Shown here: in pieces, positions 23,001 through 34,490 of the stretch
Numbering within the stretch: the stretch's first letter is position 1
Layout of the letters: every line of letters starts with the position of its first letter
Assembly: GCF_024166365.1 (NCBI RefSeq)
Contig: NC_064822.1
Span: 109,426,823 to 109,490,822, forward strand
Direction: 5' to 3'
DNA from: Elephas maximus indicus
Taxonomy: Eukaryota; Chordata; Mammalia; Proboscidea; Elephantidae
Length of the DNA stretch: 64,000 bases
The notes under the pieces: model-generated
What the model was told of the DNA's origin: nothing
Databases searched by the model: none
What the model saw: only the letters and a program-made list of their open reading frames with translations
Position numbers and translations under genes: made by a program

Positions 23001-23510
23001 AGATCTACATTTTGACAATTAATTGCCAAACTCTGCTTCACTTGGTTCTACGTAGTTTTCCCTATAGTATCCCTGATCTCCACAACTAGTATGTCTCCAC
23101 AACTCAAAATCACTAGAAAATTGAGCTCTCTCTCACTCTCCATCCTCCACTCTTGATCCTTTGAACTGCGAGTGGGTCTGAAAGAACAGCTGGGGATGGT
23201 GGGAGAAAGAGACAGACAAGGTCAAGAAATAGAGAAGCCCAAACACCTCTTTTTCCCACTATGAGTATCCAAACTAAAGCAATTTTGAGCTAGATGGTGG
23301 AGATTTAACAAGCTATTCTAACTACTGATTTGAGAATGTGTTTGTGATTTGAAGTTGCTATAGGACTGTCAGAGCAAGCGTAAGAGTTTTGGGACCTCCT
23401 GGAGTTTTAATCCAAGGACAGGGAGGGGTTACCTAATACCCATTGATATTTATGAGGGATGATGGAAGACAAAAATTAAGTTACTTTTTATCTTTTAAGG
23501 AGAGGGTGTT
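20012..23510. other. Intergenic, transition into repeat-poor Hox territory
   Basis: No gene, RNA gene or young transposon is seen. Open frames are short and domain-free. The sequence is of ordinary composition. Confidence 0.55.
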
Positions 23511-23910
23511 AGTTAAGGACGGATGGGGCTGTGATAATAAACAGATCCCAAAATGTATAATGACTCGAACACAATAGGTGATTTCTCCCTTAGGTGAACA
23601 GTCTTTGGCATGTGATTTTTGTCAATGGGCCGTTCTCTACAGTGGTTCAGGGATCCAGACTCTCCCCGTCTTGTGTCTCCACTACCCCCCAGGGCTTCAG
23701 GGGCTACATCCAGACAGAGGAAGGGAACAGAGAGCATGGGAAAAGGGCTAGGGACACATCCACTTGTCAAAAGCCTTGGCTGGGAAATGGCACATAATAA
23801 TGTATTGACTAGAACTCAGTCACATGGCCACATCAAACTGAAAAGGAAGTTGGGGAATGTCTAGCTACGGGTCCAAGAGAAGAGCTACCAGATTTGGGAG
23901 TGACTGTTGC
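23511..23910 (+). repeat. Ancient interspersed repeat, family not named
   Basis: 'gataataaacagatcccaaa', 'gaactcagtcacatggccac' and 'gttggggaatgtctagctac' belong to a wording that recurs in placental genomes (a polyA-less old repeat with 'acatggccac' near its end). I do not assign the family. Confidence 0.45.
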
Positions 23911-24974
23911 CAAGAGACCAACCTGGAAGAGCCACATGGCGTACTACCAGTGGTCCAACCACTATAGAGAGCATACTTGTGAGAGAGTACTTCTTCCTTC
24001 AAAAGCAAGATCATTACTCCCCAAAGGGACTTATTTCCAGACAGTGTGTATTGATGGATGAAGAGAGTAAACAGGGAACAGGGGAAAAAAATAGAGGGCT
24101 CTTGTGAAAGACCAGAAGGAGAGGTGGCCACAATCAGCTGCCCTACAAAGATGGACAAGGGTCCTGTAGCTTGACTACTGAGACCTTCCACTTGCAGGAG
24201 ACTGGTTCCTGTCCCCATGGAATTTCTGATCTCTGAAGCTCCTAGGTCTTGGGAGCTAAAATTTAAAAAAAAAAAAAAACTTTTGCTACTGAAAAGAATC
24301 CAGTAAAATTTGCTACTGAACACAGAATCCAGTAAAATTCATGAAGGCAGGAAAATTGCCTGTCCCTTCAATCCTAAACAAAATAAGCATATTTGCGTTA
24401 GATTAATTCCAAAACTAGATTTAATTTTTTTTTTTAAGTGCCTCATTTCCGGAGGATCAGAAGACACATCTGGCAGGGATGAGGTCATCACCAGAAGAGT
24501 CTGGATATCTACAACGAAAAACACCAGCTGTCCTTGTATTCTCACTTGTGGTGGGGAGCAAACAGCATTGCTGAACCCCTTACAAAAGGCAAAGCTTAGG
24601 GCAGGCAGCTGGATCTCCCCATTGCCTATATTCCAGGCCTTTAGCTCGCTATTAAAAATAAAAGGGCGTCTCGGTTCTCCCCCAAATGAACCGTTCTGCA
24701 GCGATACTACTTTATTCACCTCTGTGTGGAGTGAGCATTTTCATTTTCTCTTTTAACTGGAGTTTTGTTTTAAGCGCTCTCCCCTGTTTCATTTCTGGAG
24801 AGGAACTGGTACCCTGGGGCGGGGGTGGGGGACAGAACAACGGTGAGGCCGTCAAATCCCAAAGGAAAGAGCAGCCAAGGGCTTCCGAAGTAAAGGAAAA
24901 AGACTGGGAAAAAAATAATCCGTTAGTGTAGACACCTAGGGGTTAGTAGTGTCCAATGCCATAATTAAGGACCC
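23911..24974. other. Intergenic, nothing recognised
   Basis: An imperfect two-copy tandem repeat ('ttgctactgaa...agaatccagtaaaatt') lies at about 24283-24337. Otherwise no feature is visible. Confidence 0.45.
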
Positions 24975-26200
24975 CGTAGACGCCTTTTTGCGTGTAGGGC
25001 TCTGAGGTTTAGAGAGCTGGGAAGTGCGGTCTTTAGAGGCTGCAGGAGTCGCTGCTCCTTGTCGCCTGTCCACGCGAGAAAGCCGGATGCGAAGACTTCG
25101 AAGATTTCAGGACCTGCTCAGCACCCAGCCACAAGTCGGTTTCGCTTGCGGGGCACCGCATCCCCTAGCCGCCGGCCTTGCTGGTCTCGGTTCCGATGTT
25201 GCCTGGAGAGGGGGCCGCCCCTTCTGAAAAAAAAAAAAAAAAAAACGCTTTTGAGGGCCGTAGGTCCCATGAGGGCGAATGCGGGAAAGTGACTCCCGGC
25301 CGCCTAAAGTGGAGATGTTTCCGCGGGGTTCAGCTCTTGGAGAGGGCAGAGAGGCGCTGGGCAGATGCCCGGCTCCAGTGCGGCGCCAACACACACAAGT
25401 TCCGCTAGAAAAGTTTGAAAATACAAGTTTCTGTCCGAATCTATTTATTTATTTATTTATTTATGTCTTTTTAAAAATCTATTCCCTTACAAAAAAAAAC
25501 AAAGATGTGGACAGACAGGCGCCACCCGGTCTGGGAGCTGAGGTTAGTAGCTGATGCAGATTTCGTTTAGTTGCGGTTGAGAAAATAAGGGTCGCAGGGT
25601 CCCACGCTGGAAGCGTGGGGACCTTGGTCTCCGAACTGGTGGGGACCTTGGTCTCCGAACTGCGCAAACCGTCTGGGGTTCCCTTTGAGAGGAGCGCGCT
25701 CCCTGGGCGGCCTCTGAAGTCTGGGGAAGGTTCTGTGGACGCTGCGTGTGGACCACTGGACTCTGAATCACTGTAGAGTCTGGGTAGAGAAAGCACTAAA
25801 CACAACCTCCTGCCCCCTCAAAGCCGGGGCCTCTCAAGGGCCGATCTAAAGCAAGCGGCTGTGGGACTGGAAAAAGGCGAGACCTCAGCGGAGGTCTTAA
25901 GGCGTAGCTTCTGTCATTTTCTCTGCCTGATTTCAGCTAGAGAAGGTCTTCAGCTTTGGGGGGCCGAACGAGAAGCTGCCGTGAAATTAGCTAGGACCTC
26001 AACATTCCTGAGCCCTGGGGAAAGCGGAAAATTAAATAATGCTGCTAATCTATACACTAAAGATCTGGGGAGCGGGAATCATGACCCCCCTCGTTTTTCT
26101 GCCAAGCCTCTCCCAGAGTGTGCCTGCACGTCCCAGTTGGCTCCATCCCAGAGCACAGAGAAAAGCGCCTTTTTGGCCCTGAGAAGGGGAACGCTCGCCT
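24975..26200. promoter_or_regulatory. CpG-rich block upstream of HOXC13
   Basis: CpG density rises sharply compared with the left flank, especially 25040-25400 and 25600-25760. An (ATTT)n run (about 25441-25464) interrupts it. A perfect 24-base tandem duplication lies at 25615-25662. No reading frame shows a domain. It may be an unannotated promoter or a Hox-domain regulatory island (inference). Confidence 0.5.
25441..25464. repeat. (ATTT)n microsatellite
   Basis: Six near-perfect ATTT units inside a CpG-rich block. Confidence 0.9.
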
Positions 26201-28254
26201 GCAGCTTTCCACACCTGAAGCTGAAGCTACCAAGTAAAGGTTGAAGAAATGGTGGAGAGAGAGGTGTCAGGGTGTTTTCCCCAATGTCCTAGGTGATTGT
26301 AATCAAGGCGAATTTTCAGGTTATTACAAATATGTTCCCTGTTCAAATAGGGGCGACTTCATTCTTTACCCTCTAATGTGTGGCCAGAATCACAGCCCCA
26401 ACATTCTCCCCAGGCAATGAGGAAGTGGTGGCAGGAGAGTGGCAACATTCCAGCCTTTTAAAAGCATACCCTAAAATTTAGACAACTCTTCCTCTTACTT
26501 ACCTTTTGAGTTTTTGAATAATTCAGGAAAAAGCAAATTCTGATTGCTTGTGTTGATTCATCGCTAGAGAGGAAAAAGAGTGAAGAAAAGGAAAGCTGGT
26601 GCACCGCGATGGAGGAACAGGTCCTCCGTTCATTTTTGCTCATGTTAAAGGACAAAGCCTGACTTCCTGGGCATCAGTTCCTGGAAGGAGACTGTCTCTT
26701 CGAAGTGGAGCTGGTTAAAATTATCAAAATGCATGTATATAAAATAATACATATAAAGAGAGAGGTAGAAATAAATATAGATAGAGGTAGCTATATATGA
26801 GCTTAGAGAGAAAACAAATGGGTTTATACTTATATTCCTTGGAGGGAATATTTGGGCTCCAGATTTTCTGGGATGATAAAAGCTGGGTGGGAGGACCAAC
26901 TCCCCCCATTATCCTTAGGCTGTATGTGCGCTTGCAGAGTGAAGTTGGGGGAAACCCCAGACAGCCCTCAGGTGGAAACTCCACTTGAAACCACAGATTC
27001 AGATCCCATATCTGGGCAGAGCATCTGAGAAATCCCTGCTGGGTTCAGAGCCTGAGGAGTGAGCCCTGAGAGGCCAGGGTGGAAACCAAGGGGTGTCTCT
27101 GGCTCTAGCAAAGAGCCCACTCCCCTAATGGCTGCACTCTGAGGGCCAGAGCCCCTGGGACTGACCGGACCAAGATCCAGCAGTCATTTTGTGGGGAGAG
27201 AAGTCAGGGTTGGGCTTTACGCTTTCCAGGATAAGTTGCATTTGGGAAACCATTTTCAAGGGTGGGGTTAGATTTGAAAGGTAGTAAGTCTGCTTTTCTT
27301 ACTGGCAATATTTGAAAGAAGCAATTCACCATTGTCTATGGCCCTGTCCCTACTATTTCATGCACAGAGTGTTCTAAAGAAAATATTTAACATAGCAAGG
27401 TTGTAGACTCACTGTGCACCAGGTCTAGAAGTAGATTTGAACCATGTTCAACGGTATGTGGATATTATCACCATGGGTTTCTGTATAAAACATGACCATG
27501 TCACTTACTTCATATTTATTATATGTAACAAAAGCAACAATACATAGCCACACAAATTAATACTGAGATTACTAATACAGGAATAAGCAAGTGAATGGGA
27601 GAAAAGACCATCCTGCGGACATTATTCTGTATTATACTAATTCAGAATAATTTGCTTTCTTTCTTTACCATTCTGCCAGCGAACCTTAGCCAACTTTTTC
27701 AGAAGTCTATTTCCACAGCTTTTTTCTCAACCTCCTTCTGGACCCCATCCTTTAGCAAATCCTCCCTCATTTTTTAAAACCCAGAGATTCTCTCAATATT
27801 TTCTGAAAAATCTTTGTAGGTACATGATTTTCTTTTTAACCACTTCTGTCCCCCTAGACTGGGCAGAGGGAACAGAAAATCGGCTGTTTTTTTTTTTTTT
27901 TCTTTTCATATTTGGAAGATGCCCTTTCCATAGGGACCTGGGGACTGATAGAAAGAAGGAACCCCAAAGCTGATTCTTGGTCTTGGTAGTGATAATTGCC
28001 AACAGAAATCTGCGGTTAGGACTTGTCCCTGTAGATAAGCACCGGGGCCACTGGAGGCACGGGTACCTAGCTTCCAACGCCCCACATCTGTTCACCCAAA
28101 CACACCCATGAATGACCAGGCACTCCTAAGCCTTCGCGCCTACCCACAGGCTGAGAGCTCTCGCGGATCTCATTAGAGTCGCTCTAGCCCACAAATAAAT
28201 ATACCCACCTGTGTGCTCGGCTATAGGTGCCCACAGAGTGCACACAAGTGCGTC
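26201..28254. other. Intergenic, nothing recognised
   Basis: No gene, RNA gene or nameable repeat. It includes a T-run at about 27886-27901 and an A/T-rich part near 26715-26800. Confidence 0.5.
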
Positions 28255-28640
28255 AGGATTACGTGTGTGATCCTGCCTGGATTGCTCAATGCGCTCCGGC
28301 GCCGCGGGGAGTGGAGCGAGCGCTTCCCAGCGCGGGTACTCATCCCGCTGCCCTCCCGGTGGCGGCCATTTATCGTCCCGTGTGGAAGCGGTTTTCGCCA
28401 AGCTGAAGCTTGGTCAGGGTAAGTGAAATCAAATACTAAAAATTTACCACACATTTAAAAAAAAAAAAAACTATTAAACTAAACTAAGGAGCTTAGAGTC
28501 TTCAAGTCTTGGGAGCGATCCAGAGAGACAGAAAGAAAGAGAGGGAGTTAGATGCTGGCGCCGAGTTCCTGGCGGACGGAGGTGGCAGCTGACGCCTTTA
28601 GCTGAGGGGAACAGCATCGAGGCTCCTGAAGTGAGCAGAA
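28255..28640 (+). promoter_or_regulatory. CpG-rich block with a consensus splice donor
   Basis: 28290-28400 is CpG-dense ('ccggcgccgcggggagtg'). It runs into a strong donor-like sequence 'cagg|gtaagtg', with the GT at 28419-28420. This is what a first exon of a non-coding transcript could look like, but no acceptor is identified and no protein is encoded. Confidence 0.35.
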
Positions 28641-31600
28641 TCTCCCAAAATCTGTGGAAGAAAACTACCCTGAAGGAACAGTGCCAACGCCAGGATTATA
28701 CCAAGTTTGGCAAGACAATAAATCGGTTTCAGACACACAACTCCGCTGGAGAAGTGATGACTGGGAAAGAAAAAAAAAAAAACAACTGGATCTCAGAATT
28801 ACATTCAGCGCAGTTGCTCCTGAACATCCTCATCTCCTATATTTTTTCTGTCTTAAAAGGAAACATTTTTTTAAAGCCTCTCTGCACTTAAGCCTGAACA
28901 CCATTTCCGCCTAATGGTTAGCTGTATCAAAACAACACTAGCCGAGGTGGATTAAGAAACATGTTTGTGCCAACACATAACTTTACCCAAGGTCCACCAA
29001 ACCCTCTCCCATCTCAGCATGGGCACAAAGACAATTAAAGGCTTTATATTTTAAAATTAAATATGAGTATATTGTGATATTCAAGGGAAATACAATTTTT
29101 AAAAAACAAAAATAATTAACACAGATTACCTAATTATATGGATATGGGTATCTGAGGATGTATATCTTATGTTCATATTTATCTAAAGTTCCCTAAAGCA
29201 TATATTATATGCTTATTTGTCTAGAGATGATAGGTCTGTAATAGACGGGAGGGAAATAAACCTGTGTGACTTCTATGGAGGGAAATTCATTAATAAGTCA
29301 AGCACTGAAAAGAGAGTTACAAGTGCTTTAAATCACAAATGTAGATTCTAACATAAAAGAATTTTTCTAAGACCCTGGAGTAGGAGAGGAATTGCACAAA
29401 ATTCACCCTCCACATCTTAAGAACTGCATCTCTGCAAAACTTGAGGATGGTCTTTTCTCCCGTTCATTTGCTCAGCCCACTGAGAGATGGCCATGGTGGG
29501 GGTGGATTCATGGGGGGGGGGTGGATTCACAGAGTGTCCCTGAAGTTCACATTCTGTGTTTCCATTCCCTTCACCCCAACCCCATCAGCCTACCTCAACC
29601 AGCACCATGTCATGGCTGACTGGAAAATGTCTGCACACTATACAAGCATAAAGCACACCCACTGCAACATGTGTTCCTAGCATGTGCCCTCTGGAGCAGC
29701 ATCCAAAAACCAAGACTCAACAATCATGCTTCCTAGAAATTCTGAAAGCCATCAAGTTCGGGGAGTCTGGTGAGGTGGGAATCTCTAGGCTTGGAAAGGT
29801 ATTTCCTCTTCTCTGAGTTGAATTTTCTCTGATTATGCAACTGAGTGAGATAATCTTTGGGAAGAGGGAAAATGATATCCCCATTCTCCTGGTTCTTTAG
29901 ATTTCATTGGCTTTGCTGCACGTACAAGGCAACACCACAGGTAAGAGGGGAAAAGGTGCCTCTAAATACTCCCTAAAGAAGGGGTAATGGAGATAGAGGA
30001 AAGAGGCTGTGAGGTAGCAAAAGTCTAACAGCCCTACTCCCCCTCCCGCACCAAGGATATCAGAGTGATAGTTGCCCTCCAGCCACTAAAATTACACCAA
30101 ATTATGTATATTTTAGGAAGATTTGATTAAAATCACCACAAGCACGAATTTTTCTCCCAGATCCACCCAGGCACAAACGCTCTCTCTGTTTTTCTGTGCC
30201 ATAGATCCCAAACAGAGTTGACCATTTTACCAAGGAGGGGTTTCTTTTTCCACTTTAGTTGACCCTTGTGTCTTTTCTTCACTCTTACTTGGTAATGAGG
30301 GAATTAAATATCCTTTCTTTTGGTGAGACATCTTCTGAAGGTCCTTTAATTTCTTGTGTTCTGCTCAATGATTTTCAAATTAGAATGATTAGAATGTGTT
30401 TTCTGCTATGACTGCTGAGGATGTCTGGTCATGGACAGGACTGGATGTAATCCACTTAGGGTGTTAAATTTCCCTCTTCCTCCATGATGAAATATATATA
30501 TTCACTCTACCACCTGCCTCTCACAACCCCATCAGACTCCAGTTCTCAGCAACATGGTGGCTTTAAGGGGTCCTACACCCTTCTCCTCACAGAAGTAGAG
30601 ATGAAATGCTCAGCTCTTCAGCCATGCCATTTATTTTTAGTCATTCTTTGAAACAGTTTAAACTGTTCACTGCAACCCTAAAAAAAGTATCGGAGTCCAC
30701 AATCCCTCTCTGTCCTTGGAAAAAATGTTATTTCCTATATCTTCTTTTAAAATAACAGAAAATCTTTCAAAAAGAGTAGTTGGTGTGCCTCCCTTCTAGG
30801 AGCCCCAAGCCTAGACTTTAAAAGATAGAGGAAAGGATTGAAAGCGATAACTACCTTTTCCAGGCATTCAGTTTGTTGGCTTTCTCACCAAAAGGGGCCT
30901 TTGTTAGATATCTCCTGGGAAGCCAAATCCAGCCCCCAGCAAACACTCCTCCACCTCTTCACCAAGACCCCTCAGCTCCCTTGTCTAACTTGAAAATGAA
31001 CTTGGACTTCCCTATCAGACAGGCCCTAAAACCAGGAGAGATTTTATTTGTCTGTTTCTGAAGGGCTTCACTCAAAGGGGGAGCTGTATTGGGGGAGGGG
31101 GGCCCCACCTGACAGCTCTCTCCTGAAACTGAGGATAGGGTGGAGAGAGGGGCTGTGGGGAAGAGAGAAGGGGGAGGAGATACTTTGTTAATTTCTTAAC
31201 TCAGCATTTATTCCCTGAACTTCTTTTGTCAATGGGAGTTGCGGGGGGGGGGGGGGCGGGTGTCAAGTGACTGGCTGAGATGCTGCAGAAAAAGAAGAGG
31301 AGATGGGAGGGGTGAGGATTAGGAAAGGGATGGGGCTTGGGAAGGAGGGAAGGAGGAAGGTTGGGGAAGGGGCTCTGTGATGAGCTTGTCTGGGCTAGGA
31401 GGATGTGGAAGCTGTGCAAAAAAGGGGGTGGGGTTGAGGACTCTGGAGGAAGCTTCCTGAGAGTGCCCCATGAAAGGGGCCACCTGACCTCCCCAACCAA
31501 GGCCAGTAATACCACCAGGCAGAGTCTGTGACTTGGAACAGGCTAGAGGGGAATCTAAGAGGAGATTAGTGATGGGACCCCTGTATCAATCCCTAAGGAG

Positions 31601-32839
31601 ACAAAGAGAAGAAGTATGGGGTGGCCCCCAAACCCTGGGCCAGTGCTGTAGGTTCTAACTAGGCAGCAGAAGGGAGTACATTTCCCTAATGTCTAAAAGA
31701 GGGAATCGAGTGAGGCCTGGAGGAAGGCAAGTTTGGGTCTGAGAGTGGAAAACTCTGAAATGAGGAGCAAAGTGATACCTCAGCCACCCTGGTCCTGATC
31801 TTCCCTCAACCTGGTGACAGAGGGAGGGAGAACAATAAAGGTGGATGACACCAGGATGGCACCCCCTGTCCAGGAGGTAAGTTCCCAGGCTGGGAGGAGA
31901 GACTGGGGTGGCCCTCCTCTGAAGCTGGGCTGTGGGGGTGGAGGGATCAAAGTAGAGCAGGTTCCAGAGGGATTGAGGAGCCTGGGAGGTGGCATCCTCG
32001 CGTCTGCACGCTCCTTAGACCGCCCCCGACCTTGCTTGCTGAGGCAGGAAAGATGGAGGAAAAGAGGCCTGGAGGGGACTGGGCAGGGCCAGGGAGACAC
32101 TTTTCTTTCCTTTCCCACCAATATTGCCCTTTGTAGCCCACCAGGAGTTCCTCGCCCAAGTGTGTGGTAGGGTTTCCCCACTCAGATACACTCTCCAGGT
32201 TGCACCCTCATATGGCCTCCCTGAACCCCCAACTTCTTCTTATAAGTGGCCTCTCAATTCCAAAAATCTCTTTCTTTCCTGGATCCTCGGGCCCTGTGGC
32301 CTCTGTCCTACACAAATCTCCTCTCCCATCCTGCAGATGGGACCCTGGACAGGAAAGAGCTCCCCAAACTCTATGCCTGCCCTCCAAAGCCCCAAGTCTG
32401 AGCCAGAATCCAAACCCCTTGGTGGCAAGGCTCTTTGTTTTCCTGCAGCCTCAACCCACCCTGTCCTTTTTTAAAACTGGAATTTCTCCCATAAAAAAGG
32501 GGGCAGTGTTTGAAAGCTTCAATCTCTTTTTTCCAGGGAATATTGACGAAACAGAGGAAGGAGGGAGCAGGGAAGGAAATCAACTGATACTTAATCTCCA
32601 GAGAAGGGCATCTAGGAGTTAAGGGCATACCAACCTCATTTCTCTCATCGTGCTCCCAGGTCTGGTGTTCAAGCTACACCCAGCCCTCCCATGTGGGCAT
32701 CAAGCTTGCACTCTCTTGCAAATGCTGCAAACTTACAGCTCTGACTTTTCTCTTAAATACATTGGACCTGGAATTCCACCTCTCAACTTCAGAAAAGCAG
32801 AGACATCTGCCTCTTTATTTTCCAGTTATTTTTCTGAGG
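28641..32839. other. Intergenic, nothing recognised
   Basis: No gene or nameable repeat. It contains a (G)14 run at 31243-31256, purine-rich stretches at 31260-31380, and an A/T-rich part at 29030-29150. Open frames are shadows of base composition. Confidence 0.5.
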
Positions 32840-33080
32840 GATGTCTTTGTAAGTAGAGGCCAAGATTAGCATGCAAATAACCATTAAGTGTGTATGCTGA
32901 GAGATAAACAGACAAGCCGCGATCTTTATTTGCATTTAGAGGATTTCCGCAGAGAGCCTGGTATCTTCGTGAGCACATTTGAGCTTGGGTCCATAAGGGC
33001 ATGTACGTGCAGCCTGCACACGTCGGCAAACCACGGGCGCACACAGTTTCGGTGAGAAGGCACACTATCTCCTTTATAAG
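32840..33080. promoter_or_regulatory. Candidate enhancer with two inverted POU octamers
   Basis: Two perfect octamer motifs lie in opposite orientation, ATGCAAAT at 32871-32878 and ATTTGCAT at 32928-32935, with ATTA and GATAAA words between them. No repeat or gene explains the block. Function is inferred from motif content only. Confidence 0.4.
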
Positions 33081-33169
33081 TTAGAGCCTTTGAAAGGAAG
33101 AATTTCAAGAGCTGAGTTTAGCCAAGAGGAAGCTAAGGACACAGTGGCCCCCTCTGGCCCTCCAACTCG

Positions 33170-34490
33170 TCCTTCGCAATTGTCCCTTGAAAATGGAGCC
33201 CAGAGGAGAGACCGGGCTTCCGGGCGGGGTCCAGGGACCATTTTCCAGTCTCATTTGGTATAATTAAATTCTCCCGTCTTCCCCACCCCCCCCACCAGCA
33301 GCTCAGCTAAAGACCAAGGGGCCATAGTCCTTATTTCTCTTGGTTTTCTCTAAACTTCATCCCTAGTCAAGCTCCACCACCCCATCCTCAAAAGCCCGGC
33401 GGGATGAGGTGTGGTCGCGTGGCGGGGGGTGAGCGCCGCAGCCGAAGATTTCCGCTCCGGCTTTCTAGGGCGGGATCGCCTCGGAGATGTAATTGCTACT
33501 TGTCCAGTGATGCATATTCTCCTAGAGTGTTTAATTTGGTTTTATTTGTGTCTCAGCGAGACCCGCATTTTTTCGGGGGAGGGGGGAAGAGGCGACCCCA
33601 GGTTTAAAGCTAATTAACCAACGAGGCTCTCTTCCCTCTGCGCCTCCCTCCTGGTTCAGGTTGCGCCCCAGCCATGGAGCCAGCGGTTGCAGGCGCCGAG
33701 GGTCTAGGGGAACTGAGCGAAAGAGAAGGCATCCTTCTGAGCATGCGGGCACTTCCCCAGCGGCTTTTAGCGCCCTTTGCGGTGAACTTTCCCCTCCTGC
33801 CTATCCACTCCTACAAGTCGCTTCGGTGGCCTGGACTTTGGTTTCCTCGCGCCGCTGAATTTTGGCTGCATAGTGCCCCTAATAAATGGAATTGTAAAGC
33901 TGCCGGGTTAATTAAATCTATATCTCATTGCAATAGGAATAGTTAATGCCCTTACATAAACTCGGAAAAGAACATACTATTAATTTTATTTATTGCTGGG
34001 CCGCCCTGCACCCAGGTCCTTCCCAGTCTTCTGCCTCCATCTCCAAAGGCCGGGGACGCGTCTTTCGATACGGGCCACGGGGGACCACACCTAGTCTTGG
34101 GCTGGAGCGTTCCTGAACCCGGGAGGGAGACCCAAGAATGAGACAGACGTTTTAGATATTTTGTTCCTGCTGGTGGCCCCACTGGGCCAGTCCATGTCGC
34201 CCCTGTTTCTCCTCGTGAACCGGTCACCTCACAGGAGAGAAGGCCAAGGCCTCCGCACCACCTCTACGACCTGCGGCTCGAAATAGGCGGACATACCCGC
34301 CCCCACCAGCTGGGCCTCTAGCAGACCCGGAGGCCAAGGTCACACGACCCAGTCTAGACTCGGCCAGCCCATGTTTGCTCTCATTTTACCTTGAACTTGG
34401 ACTCCGGCTGCAGGGAAGCCAGTCTTCTAGAGAGCAGCCGGCTCCTAGCGAGACCTCACCCTCCCCTCGGCTCATTTCTCTTCGCCCCAT
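33170..34490. promoter_or_regulatory. CpG-rich region with an embedded homeodomain-site cluster
   Basis: GC-rich flanks surround an A/T-rich island at 33895-33990 with 'ggttaattaaatctatatct', 'gttaatgcc', 'cataaa' and 'ttaattttatttattg'. This is the usual look of a Hox-cluster regulatory element. In human, an antisense transcript (HOXC13-AS) covers the corresponding area. I cannot place its exons here. Confidence 0.4.
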
